Positions 26,689 through 36,006 of a stretch of DNA of 64,000 bases are shown in pieces (position 1 is the first letter of the stretch; every line of letters starts with the position of its first letter). The DNA is from Mucilaginibacter sp. L3T2-6. Lineage in GTDB: Bacteria; Bacteroidota; Bacteroidia; Sphingobacteriales; Sphingobacteriaceae. The position numbers and the translations under genes are program-made. The stretch spans positions 248,001-312,000 of the forward strand of contig NZ_JAUMKC010000002.1 in assembly GCF_030519355.1 (NCBI RefSeq), written 5' to 3'. The notes beneath the pieces were generated by a model that had not been told where the DNA came from, did not search any database, and saw only the letters and a program-made list of their open reading frames with translations.

Positions 26689-27141
26689 ATGGGACAATCG
26701 TTAGTTAAAAACTATATTCATATCGTCTTCAGCACAAAAAATCGGGAGCCGTTGATTCTCCCGAAATACGAAGCGGAATTATATAGCTATGTTGCGGGTA
26801 TCTGTAGTAATTATGAATGTCAGCCAATAAAAATAGGTGGATATTATGACCATGTCCATGTTCTCTGCATGTTATCGAAAAAGGTAGCACTAATGAATTT
26901 TGTAAAAGAAATAAAACGCGAATCGTCATTATGGATGAAAACAAAAGATGAGTCGTTAATGCATTTTTATTGGCAGGATGGATATGGAGGATTTTCGGTT
27001 TCTCCGAATGATGTTGAGAAAGTATCAACTTATATAACCAATCAACATGAACATCATAGTCGGCACACATTTCAGGATGAGTATCGCAAAATATTAGAAA
27101 AATATAGGGTGGAATATGATGAACGGTATGTGTGGGATTGA
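26689..27141 (+). CDS. REP-associated tyrosine transposase (IS200/IS605 TnpA-like, Y1 family)
   Basis: A 150-residue Y1 transposase. The HUH motif is HVH in YYDHVHVLCML, the catalytic Tyr is in VSTYITNQHEHH, and the N-terminal NYIHIVFSTKNREP is typical of the Transposase_17 family. Such domesticated RAYT enzymes cut and move single-stranded REP palindromes. The gene sits between two near-identical palindrome clusters and lies about 93 bases downstream of the left one. The frame is intact, so it may still be active. Confidence 0.9.
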   Translation: MGQSLVKNYIHIVFSTKNREPLILPKYEAELYSYVAGICSNYECQPIKIGGYYDHVHVLCMLSKKVALMNFVKEIKRESSLWMKTKDESLMHFYWQDGYGGFSVSPNDVEKVSTYITNQHEHHSRHTFQDEYRKILEKYRVEYDERYVWD

Positions 27142-27163
27142 ACTTCGCGCTGCTTGTACTTAC

Positions 27164-27281
27164 ACGCAGGGTGTTACCCTGCGCTGGCATATTGAACCCT
27201 TTCAGGGTTCTCCGGATCAATAAAAAAATTCCCCGAAGGGGATAAATATGTCAGCGATGGGCAACGCCCATCGTTAAAACG
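27164..27281. repeat. REP-like palindrome cluster, right copy
   Basis: A 118-base near-identical copy of the cluster at 26477-26596, same orientation, with a few changes (for example GTGTTA instead of GCGTTA in the first loop). It starts 22 bases after the transposase stop codon. Confidence 0.85.
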
Positions 27282-27487
27282 CCGTCAAACCCAATGCCAG
27301 CCTTACAATAAACCCGCCCTAAATTTTTAATATTCAAAATTCGGCGCGGCAATTGTAAGCGAATTGTATCATTTTTCAAAAAAAGCAAATATCTTCTGTT
27401 ATTGTTGTCAAATTAACTAACTTCGGCCCGTCTTACTACCGATTTGTTAATTAATCAATAATTCAACAAAACCAATTTATAAACAAA

Positions 27488-27565
27488 ATGAAAGCATCAA
27501 AGGCCAGCGCTAAATTGCAAGACGGCTTTATGACGCACTTCTCCTTCATCGAAAAAATTAAATAA
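27488..27565 (+). CDS. Putative 25-residue leader peptide upstream of serC
   Basis: A small frame, ATG at 27488 and TAA at 27563-27565, ending one base before the serC ATG. It begins MKASKASAK and ends FSFIEKIK and has four serines in 25 residues. The one-base gap to serC suggests translational coupling. It may be a leader peptide or simply an untranslated frame; there is no obvious attenuator hairpin. Confidence 0.4.
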   Translation: MKASKASAKLQDGFMTHFSFIEKIK

Positions 27566-27566
27566 A

Positions 27567-28634
27567 ATGAAACATAATTTTGGCGCCGGACCAGGCATCC
27601 TACCACACGAAGTTTTAAAGCAGGCAGCAGCAGCAGTTGTTGATTTTGGCGGAATCGGACTTTCTATTTTAGAAATCTCGCACCGCTCGCCTGAGTTTGA
27701 ATCGGTGCTTGACGAGGCGGTAAAGCTGGTTAAGGAATTGCTGGGCGTACCCGAAGGATACTCTGTTTTGTTTTTACAGGGCGGCGCAAGCATGGAGTTT
27801 GCACTGGTGCCTTTTAACCTGTTGCCAGAAGGCGGTAAAGCTGCCTATCTCGATAGCGGTGTGTGGGCAAGCAAGGCCATAAAAGAAGCGAAGTTTTTTG
27901 GCGAGACAGAAGTAGTAGCATCTTCAAAAGATAAAAACTACACTTACATCCCCACAAACTACAAGATACCTGAGGATGCGGCTTATTTTCATATCACCTC
28001 GAACAATACTATTTATGGCACACAACTGCAGCATTTCCCAAAATCGCCTGTTCCGTTGGTTTGCGATATGTCGTCTGACATCTTTAGCCGTAAGATCAAT
28101 GTTGCTGATTTCGGGCTGATCTACGCTGGTGCGCAGAAAAACATGGGTCCTGCCGGTACAACCCTGGTTATCGTAAAAGACGAATTGCTTGGTAAAACAG
28201 GCCGTAAAATACCTGCTATGTTTAATTACCAGGTGCAGATTGAAGGCGGCTCAATGTACAACACACCGCCGGTATTCGCCATCTATGTATCAATGCTTAC
28301 CCTTAACTGGCTGAAGTCAAAAGGTGGTGTTGCTGCTATCGAGCAGGAAAATGTCGCTAAAGCCCGTGTGCTTTATGAGGAAATTGACCGCAATCCGCTC
28401 TTTAAGGCTGTTTGTGTACCTGAAGACCGTTCGCACATGAACGTATGCTTTGTAATGGAAAATCCGGACCTTGAAAAGCCTTTCCTTAAACTATGCGACG
28501 AAAAAGGCATAGTGGGTATCAAAGGCCACAGAAGCGTAGGCGGTTTCCGCGCATCTATTTATAACGCATTGCCGATTACCAGCGTTTATGTACTGGTTGA
28601 CGCTATGCAGGAATTTGCAGAGAAAAATAAATAA
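27567..28634 (+). CDS. serC: Phosphoserine aminotransferase
   Basis: A 355-residue PLP enzyme of class V aminotransferases. [17 protein letters not shown] is the family's N-terminus, the PLP lysine is Lys191 in [12 protein letters not shown], and [15 protein letters not shown] closes the protein. It converts 3-phosphohydroxypyruvate to O-phosphoserine in serine synthesis; SerA follows 117 bases downstream. Serine made here feeds, among other uses, the serine palmitoyltransferase encoded at 48321. Confidence 0.97.
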   Translation: MKHNFGAGPGILPHEVLKQAAAAVVDFGGIGLSILEISHRSPEFESVLDEAVKLVKELLGVPEGYSVLFLQGGASMEFALVPFNLLPEGGKAAYLDSGVWASKAIKEAKFFGETEVVASSKDKNYTYIPTNYKIPEDAAYFHITSNNTIYGTQLQHFPKSPVPLVCDMSSDIFSRKINVADFGLIYAGAQKNMGPAGTTLVIVKDELLGKTGRKIPAMFNYQVQIEGGSMYNTPPVFAIYVSMLTLNWLKSKGGVAAIEQENVAKARVLYEEIDRNPLFKAVCVPEDRSHMNVCFVMENPDLEKPFLKLCDEKGIVGIKGHRSVGGFRASIYNALPITSVYVLVDAMQEFAEKNK

Positions 28635-28751
28635 AACTCGCTGCCCGTAAAGGGGAGTTGAAGAGCGATTCAATAAATTAATTAAGGCTTTCCCTAAAAG
28701 CCGAAATGAAATTAAAGCTCCCCCTTTAGGGGGCTGGGGGGCTTCGCTGAT

Positions 28752-29708
28752 ATGATCAAAATACTCGCCAACGATGGCATCGACCCGATAGGCAAGAAAA
28801 TGCTGGAAGATGCCGGTTTTTTTGTAGATACTAATAACATACCGCAGGATGAGCTTCCGGTGAAACTGCAGGAATATGACGCGATTACCGTACGCAGTGC
28901 GACTAAAGTTCGTAAGGCTCTAATTGACGCCTGCCCTAATTTAAAACTGATCGGCCGCGGCGGTGTAGGCGTTGATAATATTGACGTCGACTATGCCAGA
29001 GAAAAAGGTATTGGCGTTTACAATACGCCCGCTTCATCATCATTGTCAGTAGCCGAGCTGGTGTTTGCCCATTTGTTTACAGGCATCCGCTTTTTGCAGG
29101 ATAGTAACCGCAAAATGCCGGTTGAAGGCGCTACCAGATTCAACGACTTGAAAAAGGCTTACGCTAAAGGCGTTGAACTGCGTGGACGCACGCTGGGTAT
29201 AGTAGGTTTTGGTCGCATTGGCCGCGAGGTGGCTAAAATTGCCATCGGGATCGGCATGGACGTAATAGCCTACGATCTTTACCCGTTCAATCCCGAAGTG
29301 GATATTGTGCTGGGCGGAGGTATAGCTGTAAAAGCATCGGTTAAAACAGCCACGCTTGAAGAAATCATCACCAACTCCGATTTTATCAGTTTGCATACAC
29401 CATTTGTAGGCAAGGCCCTTTTCGGTGCAGAAGAACTGGACAAAATGAAAAAAGGAGTTGGGCTTGTAAACTGCTCACGTGGTGGCCTGATTGATGAACT
29501 GGCCCTTATAGCAGCATTAGATAGCGGCAAGGTGTCTTTTGCAGCCCTCGACGTATTCGACAATGAGCCGACTCCGCGCGAAGAAATATTAAAACATCCT
29601 AAAATCTCGCTAACCCCGCATATTGGCGCCGCAACCGGCGAAGCCCAGGAGCGTATCGGCGTAGAACTGGCAAGTTTAATTATAGCGCACTTTAACAAGG
29701 TAAATTAA
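28752..29708 (+). CDS. serA: D-3-phosphoglycerate dehydrogenase, short form
   Basis: A 318-residue D-2-hydroxyacid dehydrogenase. The NAD motif GIVGFGRIGREVAK is near residue 150; catalytic residues are Arg in NCSRGGLIDE, Glu in DVFDNEP and His in LTPHIGAATGEAQ. It lacks the C-terminal ACT or ASB domain of long SerA forms, so feedback by serine through ACT is not expected. Its place just after serC makes the phosphoglycerate assignment likely, though glyoxylate/other 2-hydroxyacid reductase is not excluded by sequence alone. Confidence 0.9.
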   Translation: MIKILANDGIDPIGKKMLEDAGFFVDTNNIPQDELPVKLQEYDAITVRSATKVRKALIDACPNLKLIGRGGVGVDNIDVDYAREKGIGVYNTPASSSLSVAELVFAHLFTGIRFLQDSNRKMPVEGATRFNDLKKAYAKGVELRGRTLGIVGFGRIGREVAKIAIGIGMDVIAYDLYPFNPEVDIVLGGGIAVKASVKTATLEEIITNSDFISLHTPFVGKALFGAEELDKMKKGVGLVNCSRGGLIDELALIAALDSGKVSFAALDVFDNEPTPREEILKHPKISLTPHIGAATGEAQERIGVELASLIIAHFNKVN

Positions 29709-29742
29709 AGCGGCCGATAGTTAGGAATTACACAAATTTTGG

Positions 29743-29776
29743 ATGGTACAGATCGATGAAATCTGTGCCATTTTTT
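29743..29776 (+). terminator. Terminator of serA
   Basis: ATGGTACAGAT (29743-29753) pairs with ATCTGTGCCAT (29761-29771, one T-G pair) around a 7-base loop and is followed by T6. It ends the serC-serA transcript. Confidence 0.8.
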
Positions 29777-29790
29777 ATTTAAAAAACTTG

Positions 29791-29880
29791 GTCATTGCGG
29801 GCCAGGAACGAGCTCGGCAACCTCGTCGGTATGCTTGCCCGTTATGCGTGTCAACGAGGTTACTTCGTTCCCCGCAATCG
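29791..29880. repeat. Compound palindromic repeat of the GTCATTGCG...CGCAAT type
   Basis: A 90-base cruciform-like element: outer arms GCGGG..GAACGA and TCGTTCCCCGC, inner arms AACCTCGT and ACGAGGTT. It starts GTCATTGCG and ends CCGCAATCG. It resembles dispersed palindromes common in Sphingobacteriaceae genomes and differs from the REP cluster next to the transposase. It lies between convergent serA and MBL genes. Confidence 0.65.
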
Positions 29881-29889
29881 CAAAATTGA

Positions 29890-31281
29890 TTAGATAATAT
29901 ATTTCACTCCCTTTTCCGGGGTTTCAACCGCATAGCCTTCAGCTTCTAATGCATCACTCAAAGCCTGCATGCTGCTGCTTTCGCCGTGTACTAAAAATAC
30001 TTTCTGTAACTTGTTTTTATCTTGCTGCTTAACGGTATCCATCAAATCATCATGATCGCCGTGGGCGCTTAGCACATCGGTTTGTTTGATGGTGGCATAA
30101 ACAGCCAGGTCGCGGTCTTTTATATGTACAATGGCATCGCCGCGTAACAAACGGTGACCCAGCGTGCCTTTGGCGCAATAGCCTATGAAAAGTATCGTGC
30201 AGTAGTAATTTTGAATGTTGTAATAAAGATGGTCCTGTATACGTCCGCCTTCCAGCATACCGGCGGACGAGATAATAATACACGGTTCCCAGTAGTTTGA
30301 AACCTGCCGGCTATCTTTTAAAGTTTCTACATATTCAAGATTTTCAAACTCAAACTCATCTCCTTGCTTATTGTAAAAATCCTGCGCCTCCTGGTTTACC
30401 AGGTAGTGGTATTTACGGAATACTTCGGTTGAACGCGCTGCAAGCGGACTATCTACAAACACCTTCACCGGTGGCAGCAAGCCATTGCTGAAAATCTTAT
30501 TAAGCGAATAAACTAATGACTGTGTGCGGCCGATGCTGAATGCAGGTATGATCAGGCGCCCTTGTTCTTTAATACAAGCCTTCTCAATAACCTCAACCAG
30601 GGTTTGCTCTACCGTTTTGTCCTTTGTATGTAACCTGCCGCCATAGGTCGACTCCGTTACCAGGTAATCAACTTGTGGTAAATTCTGCGGATCGTCAAGT
30701 ACCGGGTAACTTTTCCGGCCAATGTCGCCGGTAAAGGCTATGGATTTTTCGGCCCCGTTGTCATTAATTTTGAATACCGCAGCCGCTGCACCCAGTAAAT
30801 GCCCCACGGGGACAAATGTAAGTTCAATATCGCCGGTTATACGGAAAGGCTTGTTAAAACCGATAGTAACAAACCTGTCCACGGTGTCCATCACATGCTT
30901 CTGAAGATATAATGGCTGTGCCCCACTGTTAAACCTCCCCTTGCCACGTTTGCCGCGTTTTTCGGCTTTATGCATAAATATATTTACGGAATCGAGCAGT
31001 AGCAGTTCAGTAAGGTCTGCCGTAGGCGATGTGCAAAGTATTTGTCCTTCAAAGCCTAAGCGTACCAGGGTGGGTAAATTACCAGAATGGTCGATATGGG
31101 CGTGGGTAAGCACTACCACATCTATATCTTCCGGCTGGAAAGGGAAATTTTCATTAGTGTGAATGCTATGGTCCTTTTCATAATCCAGTCCGCAGTCTAT
31201 CAGTATTTTAAATTGGCCCGCTTCCAGCAGATGCATACTCCCCGTAACCTGTCGCGCAGCTCCGTAAATTGTTAAGTTCAT
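29890..31281 (-). CDS. MBL-fold / beta-CASP ribonuclease (RNA-processing exonuclease family)
   Basis: A 463-residue protein: metallo-beta-lactamase domain with the Zn motif HAHIDHSGNLP near residue 60, a Beta-CASP domain at about 240-370 (AFSIGRTQSLVYSL, SSAGMLEGGRI), and a C-terminal RMMBL part with SAHGDHDDLM and FLVHGES. These are the marks of the CPSF73/Ysh1-type ribonucleases that cleave RNA endo- or exonucleolytically in the cytoplasm. Monocistronic, convergent with serA. Very common in Bacteroidota. Confidence 0.93.
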   Translation of the reverse strand: MNLTIYGAARQVTGSMHLLEAGQFKILIDCGLDYEKDHSIHTNENFPFQPEDIDVVVLTHAHIDHSGNLPTLVRLGFEGQILCTSPTADLTELLLLDSVNIFMHKAEKRGKRGKGRFNSGAQPLYLQKHVMDTVDRFVTIGFNKPFRITGDIELTFVPVGHLLGAAAAVFKINDNGAEKSIAFTGDIGRKSYPVLDDPQNLPQVDYLVTESTYGGRLHTKDKTVEQTLVEVIEKACIKEQGRLIIPAFSIGRTQSLVYSLNKIFSNGLLPPVKVFVDSPLAARSTEVFRKYHYLVNQEAQDFYNKQGDEFEFENLEYVETLKDSRQVSNYWEPCIIISSAGMLEGGRIQDHLYYNIQNYYCTILFIGYCAKGTLGHRLLRGDAIVHIKDRDLAVYATIKQTDVLSAHGDHDDLMDTVKQQDKNKLQKVFLVHGESSSMQALSDALEAEGYAVETPEKGVKYII

Positions 31282-31507
31282 ATTGTTTTAACGTTCATTA
31301 GTCACCGGTTCATTAGTTCATTGTATAACAGTGCTAAATGAAGCAGCGATATTGGCATCATACACCAATAAATTAATGAACAAATGGACCATAAAACTAT
31401 TCCGCAAACTTATTATAATTGTTGTAACATTTTATGTCCATGACAGCCCCAGGCAAAGTTTTTGATGTAGAAATGATGATTTGATAAATTAACCAATCTT
31501 TTAGATC

Positions 31508-31801
31508 ATGATAAGCCAGACGACTTATACCGTAAACACCACTAACGGCCCTATTGAGCTCACCATCACCCCGATAAATGCCAGGCTAAGCAATGGCGAT
31601 TTTTATAAAACGGGCGTGTACCGGCTGGCAAATGGCGTTGTAGGCATGGGCGAAATTGTTTTCAATGAAAACATGGATGAGTGGAATTATGAGGGTATGG
31701 ACGAACTGACCTGGGAGGAGGCGGCAGAGGTAGCCCGCTTTATAAAAAACTATAAAGACCCGGCTGGCGCCGACCCGGATGAATTGAATGAAGCTGAATA
31801 A
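31508..31801 (+). CDS. Hypothetical acidic protein
   Basis: A 97-residue protein starting at ATG 31508, very acidic in its second half (NENMDEWNYEGMDELTWEEAAEVARFI, cited as a composition only in short: MDELTWEEAAEVA). No signal peptide, membrane segment or known family. The N-terminus looks like beta-strand (TTYTVNTTNGPIELTITPI). Alone between a divergent MBL gene and the GH2 gene. Function unknown. Confidence 0.6.
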   Translation: MISQTTYTVNTTNGPIELTITPINARLSNGDFYKTGVYRLANGVVGMGEIVFNENMDEWNYEGMDELTWEEAAEVARFIKNYKDPAGADPDELNEAE

Positions 31802-31984
31802 TTGTATTATTTACAATAATTATTCTGTTTGGCTGAAAATTACTGGATTAGTGATTAAATTTATCTGCGGATTTTAGCCAGGGAGTGCAAGAAAACCATT
31901 GCAACAGCCGGAATGGCCGGTATTGGTGGTTATTTTTGAGGTATCTCTGCGGTAAACTTCGTCCAATTACTAACCAATCCAATT

Positions 31985-34393
31985 ATGCCGGTAAGAAATC
32001 TGTTGCTTTGTTTATTGCTTTTCATTTGTTTAAAAGCTTTCCCTCAAAATAATCATACCGTTTTATTTGATGACGGCTGGCGGTTCTTCCGCGGCGGCGC
32101 GCTAAGTGCCGAGAATGCAAGGTATGATGATTCTAAGTGGTGTAAAGTCGATTTACCGCACGACTGGAGCATTGAAGATCTTCCTGGTACAAAATCGCCA
32201 TTCATGCAAAGCGCCATAAGCCAGGTCGGCGGTGGTTTTACGGTAGGGGGGACGGGTTGGTACCGCAAAACTTTTATTGTACCTGCTTCGCAAAAGGGCA
32301 AGCGTACCGTTGTTCAGTTCGATGGGGTATACATGAATGCTACCGTTTTTGTCAACGGGCAAAATATAGGTACTCATCCCTATGGCTATACCAGCTTTTG
32401 GTTCGATTTAACGGATAAGCTGAATTACGGCGGTAAAAATATCATAGCGGTAGAAGTGAAGAACGAAGGGCAGAACAGCCGCTGGTATTCCGGCTCAGGC
32501 ATATACCGCCATGTTTGGCTGAAAGTGCTTGACCCCGTTCATGTGGCGCAGTGGGGAACCTATATTACTACACCCGAAGTTAAAACCTCGGCCGCTAAGG
32601 TTGCCATAACTATAAATGTGTTAAATGAAACGGCTGCTGATCAAAAGGTAAAAGTCATCACAAAAATCCTCGACCCTCAAGGAAAAGAAGTGGCTTCGGC
32701 TGAAAGCGAGGAATTGATCACAGCCGGCTCGTCCAATCTGTTCAGGAAGTCGGCCGACGTAGCTTCACCGGCGCTTTGGTCGTGTAGTTCGCCATCACTG
32801 TACACAGCCTTGACAGATGTGTATATTAATGGAATACAGACAGATGAACAAAAAACTACATTCGGTATCCGCAAAATAACGTTTGATGTGCAGAACGGCT
32901 TCCAGCTGAATGGTGAAACCGTAAAGTTAAAAGGTGGCTGTGTGCATAATGATAACGGCCCGCTTGGGTCGCGGACTTATGACAGGGCCGAGGAGCGCCG
33001 CGTGGAAATATTAAAGGCCAGTGGTTATAATGCCATAAGGTGTGCCCACAACCCGCCAAGCCCGGCATTCCTTGATGCTTGCGACCGCCTCGGCATGCTT
33101 GTAATAGATGAGGCTTTCGATTGCTGGAAATATGGCAAAAACCCGTACGATTACCACTTATATTTTAATGACTGGTGGAAAAGGGATATTGAAAGCATGG
33201 TCACCCGTGACCGTAACCACCCGTCGGTCATTATGTGGAGCATTGGTAACGAAGTACCCGAAAAGGCCACGCCGGAAGGAGCAGATGAGGCAGGTCAATT
33301 GGCGGCCCAGGTAAAGCAATTTGATGTCACCCGGCCCGTAACTTCAGCTGTGGATGATGTAAAACCAAATAAAGACCCATTTTTTTCAAAACTCGACGTA
33401 AGCGGCTATAATTATTCCGTCAGCAATTATGGGCACGATGGGAATATTTATGAAACCGACCATAAACGCGTGCCCGGGAGGATCATGTTCTGCACTGAAT
33501 CATTTGCTATGGAATCTTTTGGCAGTTGGATGGAAGTTTTGGATCATCCCTACGTTTTAGGGGATTTTGTCTGGACGTCTTTCGATTATATCGGCGAGGC
33601 AAGTATAGGATGGCTGGGCTATCCGCAGGGCACAAGCTTTTATCCCTGGAACCTGGCCTATTGCGGTGATATCGACATTTGCGGATGGAAGCGGCCCCAG
33701 TCCTATTACCGGGATGCATTATGGAAGACAGATCAGCTTTCGCTATTTGTTACGCCGCCAAAGCCGTCATTCGCCCTAAACGGGTTAACTGCTTCATGGT
33801 CTAAATGGAATTGGCATGACGTAGTGGCTGACTGGAACTGGAAAGGCTACGAGAATAAGCCATTTAAGGTAGTGGTATATTCATCCTGCCCCGAAGTTGA
33901 ATTATTCCTGAATGGCAAATCCTTAGGAAAAAAGGCAACTAACCGCGCAAGTAAATTTATGGCGGTATGGGATGTTCCTTATAAGGCCGGTGAGTTAAAA
34001 GCAATAGGCTATGATGGTACTAAAAAAGTAAACAGCAGCATCCTTCATACTGCCGGAGCGCCGGTAAATATCAGGTTGTCAGCAGACAGAACCCAACTCA
34101 AAGCCGATAATGAGGATTTAAGCTATGTTGCGGTAGAATTAACAGATGCTAAAGGCAATATAAATCCGCGTGCAGACAATCTAGTTCAGTTTAAACTTAC
34201 CGGACCAGGGACAATTGTCGGCGTAGGTAATGCCAACCCTCAGAGTATCGAGAGTAATCAAATGCCTCAACGCAAAGCCTGGCATGGAAAATGCCTGGTT
34301 ATTATCAAAACAGCACATACAGCCGGAAAAATAACCTTAACCGCAACCGCCGCCGGATTAGCGAGTAAAACTTTAACTTTACAAAGCATTTAA
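31985..34393 (+). CDS. Secreted glycoside hydrolase family 2 protein (beta-galactosidase-like)
   Basis: An 802-residue exported enzyme with a signal peptide (RNLLLCLLLFICLKAFPQ). It shows the GH2 order: sugar-binding jelly-roll (about 25-175, LPHDWSIEDLP), Ig-like domain (180-295), TIM-barrel catalytic domain (300-600) and two C-terminal domains, one of DUF4982 type around VVVYSSCPEVELFLNGKSLG. The acid/base is Glu423 in SIGNEVPE and the probable nucleophile Glu505 in FCTESFAME. It cleaves beta-galactoside or related glycans outside the cytoplasm; specificity unknown. No SusCD pair is adjacent. Confidence 0.92.
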   Translation: MPVRNLLLCLLLFICLKAFPQNNHTVLFDDGWRFFRGGALSAENARYDDSKWCKVDLPHDWSIEDLPGTKSPFMQSAISQVGGGFTVGGTGWYRKTFIVPASQKGKRTVVQFDGVYMNATVFVNGQNIGTHPYGYTSFWFDLTDKLNYGGKNIIAVEVKNEGQNSRWYSGSGIYRHVWLKVLDPVHVAQWGTYITTPEVKTSAAKVAITINVLNETAADQKVKVITKILDPQGKEVASAESEELITAGSSNLFRKSADVASPALWSCSSPSLYTALTDVYINGIQTDEQKTTFGIRKITFDVQNGFQLNGETVKLKGGCVHNDNGPLGSRTYDRAEERRVEILKASGYNAIRCAHNPPSPAFLDACDRLGMLVIDEAFDCWKYGKNPYDYHLYFNDWWKRDIESMVTRDRNHPSVIMWSIGNEVPEKATPEGADEAGQLAAQVKQFDVTRPVTSAVDDVKPNKDPFFSKLDVSGYNYSVSNYGHDGNIYETDHKRVPGRIMFCTESFAMESFGSWMEVLDHPYVLGDFVWTSFDYIGEASIGWLGYPQGTSFYPWNLAYCGDIDICGWKRPQSYYRDALWKTDQLSLFVTPPKPSFALNGLTASWSKWNWHDVVADWNWKGYENKPFKVVVYSSCPEVELFLNGKSLGKKATNRASKFMAVWDVPYKAGELKAIGYDGTKKVNSSILHTAGAPVNIRLSADRTQLKADNEDLSYVAVELTDAKGNINPRADNLVQFKLTGPGTIVGVGNANPQSIESNQMPQRKAWHGKCLVIIKTAHTAGKITLTATAAGLASKTLTLQSI

Positions 34394-34405
34394 TACCCCT
34401 GAAAA

Positions 34406-34951
34406 ATGGACGAGATAGAAAATTTCTCTGAAAAAATACACGAGCAGAGCAACGAGCATGCCCATCATATGCTTTCGGAAGGTAAAGAGAAATGGGTTCT
34501 GTACGTCGCCCTGACTACAGCCGTGTTTGCAGTGCTGGCGGCAATTGCCGGGCTAATGGCCGGCGCCCATGCAGATGAAGCCATGCTGACTCAAATGAAA
34601 GCATCTGATCAGTGGGCGTTTTACCAGGCTAAAGGCATTAAATCTGAGATGCTGGTAACATCCAACAAAATACTGGTAGCCATGGGAAAGCAGCCCCTTG
34701 CTGAAGATGCAGCGAAAGTAGCCGAAAATAAAACCGAGCAAGCCAAAATAAAAAAAGAAGCTGAAGATTTTCAGAAGGAAAGCGTAGTGCATAGTGACAA
34801 ACATGCTGTATTAGCCAAATGCGTAACGCTCTTCCAGGTAGCCATAGCCATCGGCGCTATATCCATAATCACCAAGCGCAAAGCACTTTGGCTGGGCAGT
34901 ATAGGCTTCGCGGCAGTTGGCGCTGTGTTTTTTGTGATGGGCTTGTTATAA
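34406..34951 (+). CDS. DUF4337 domain-containing membrane protein
   Basis: A 181-residue protein matching DUF4337: a charged N-terminal helix with EQSNEHAHHML, a membrane helix at about 33-52, a long coiled-coil segment rich in Lys/Glu (about 95-130) and two C-terminal helices (135-180). Family function is unknown. The start is 13 bases after the GH2 stop, so co-transcription is likely though a functional link is not evident. Confidence 0.75.
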   Translation: MDEIENFSEKIHEQSNEHAHHMLSEGKEKWVLYVALTTAVFAVLAAIAGLMAGAHADEAMLTQMKASDQWAFYQAKGIKSEMLVTSNKILVAMGKQPLAEDAAKVAENKTEQAKIKKEAEDFQKESVVHSDKHAVLAKCVTLFQVAIAIGAISIITKRKALWLGSIGFAAVGAVFFVMGLL

Positions 34952-35018
34952 TTCGTATTAACTTATTAACATTCGGGTATTTTCTGCGCATTGGCCTTTA
35001 AATTGATAGGTGTTTTTT

Positions 35019-35381
35019 ATGAAAAGGAAAGTACTTGTAATTGAAGATGAACCGATCATTGCGGAGATGATGAGCATCCTGCTGGAAGTGGATGGTTATA
35101 ACGTGATAAGTCTTGCGGATACAGCCCTGGCGCGCCAGAAACTGCATGCAAACGAAGTTGACCTGGTGATGCTTGATCTGGGGTTGAAAGGCGAAGACGG
35201 CCGGTCGATGTGTGCTTACATAAAAGGCCAGGATGGCCTGAAACACATACCCGTGATACTGGTTTCGGCGAACAGTGAGCTGGAGCAGATAAAAAACGAA
35301 TGCGGAGCCGACGACCATATCGCCAAGCCCTTTGACCTGGATTATTTCATGCAGAAAGTGCGGATACACTCAGCCGCTTAA
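35019..35381 (+). CDS. Stand-alone response regulator (receiver domain)
   Basis: About 120 residues from ATG 35019 (MKRKVLVIEDEP). It is a lone REC domain: acidic pocket EDEP, phospho-acceptor Asp in LVMLDLGLKGEDG, Thr/Ser position in ILVSANSE and Lys in HIAKPFDLDYF. There is no output domain, so it works through protein contacts with a kinase or effector not encoded here. Followed after 10 bases by a small unknown gene. Confidence 0.88.
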   Translation: MKRKVLVIEDEPIIAEMMSILLEVDGYNVISLADTALARQKLHANEVDLVMLDLGLKGEDGRSMCAYIKGQDGLKHIPVILVSANSELEQIKNECGADDHIAKPFDLDYFMQKVRIHSAA

Positions 35382-35391
35382 ATAATCAAGT

Positions 35392-35616
35392 ATGAGTTCA
35401 GCATTTATAAAGGAAGGCGAATCGGGCCAGCTGAAAGACGTGGCGCCGAACTTTGGAGCCTTGCTGTTTTTCCTGAGAATGGAAAACGGCGGAACCATCG
35501 TCCGCGAACTGAAAAATTACTATAGCGAAAAGCATGGCCGCGATGTGTACGAAATGAGCGACGGCTTAACTTATGCGCTTAATGATGAGGGCCGCTGGGC
35601 AATCATTCTTGATTAA
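35392..35616 (+). CDS. Hypothetical protein downstream of response regulator
   Basis: A 74-residue protein starting with ATG 35392, ten bases after the receiver gene, hence probably the same transcript. No domain recognised. It contains DVYEMSDGLTYALNDEGRW, resembling a small conserved cytosolic protein. Function unknown; a partner of the response regulator is only a positional guess. Confidence 0.55.
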   Translation: MSSAFIKEGESGQLKDVAPNFGALLFFLRMENGGTIVRELKNYYSEKHGRDVYEMSDGLTYALNDEGRWAIILD

Positions 35617-35625
35617 GGGTGATAC

Positions 35626-35991
35626 CTAGAACTCATCTGCGGTGCTTCGGCTGTCAATAGCAGGTGAACTATAAAAAATGATATACCCGTCTTCCGTATC
35701 TGTCGAAAAGGTCCATTCGGAGGTCTCGTTTTTCCTGGCTCTCAAGAGGTCTTCACAGCCAAAAGTATAATCAATATCCAGCACTACCCTAAAACTTCCG
35801 TTGCCTGCTGCAGGTTTAAATTTAATGCGATCTATTTCCATTTTCTTCACTTCAGGTGCACCGTGCGGTCTGAACTCCCGCTCAAGAGCTTGTTTTAACA
35901 ACTCATACGGCATGCTCCCTGCACTGAATAAACCTTTCAGCAGGCTTTCCATGTCCTCAGGTAAATTGGCTTTTATTTTGAAGGTGTCCAT
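35626..35991 (-). CDS. Hypothetical protein
   Basis: About 121 residues from ATG 35991 (MDTFKIKANLPED); an in-frame ATG lies three codons upstream. No signal peptide. It has mixed alpha/beta character with an N-terminal helix region and C-terminal beta strands (FRVVLDIDYTFGCEDLL, GYIIFYSSP). No family recognised. Directly followed upstream by the Pro-rich small gene on the same strand, 6 bases apart. Confidence 0.55.
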   Translation of the reverse strand: MDTFKIKANLPEDMESLLKGLFSAGSMPYELLKQALEREFRPHGAPEVKKMEIDRIKFKPAAGNGSFRVVLDIDYTFGCEDLLRARKNETSEWTFSTDTEDGYIIFYSSPAIDSRSTADEF

Positions 35992-36006
35992 AAGGCGCAC
36001 AAAATA

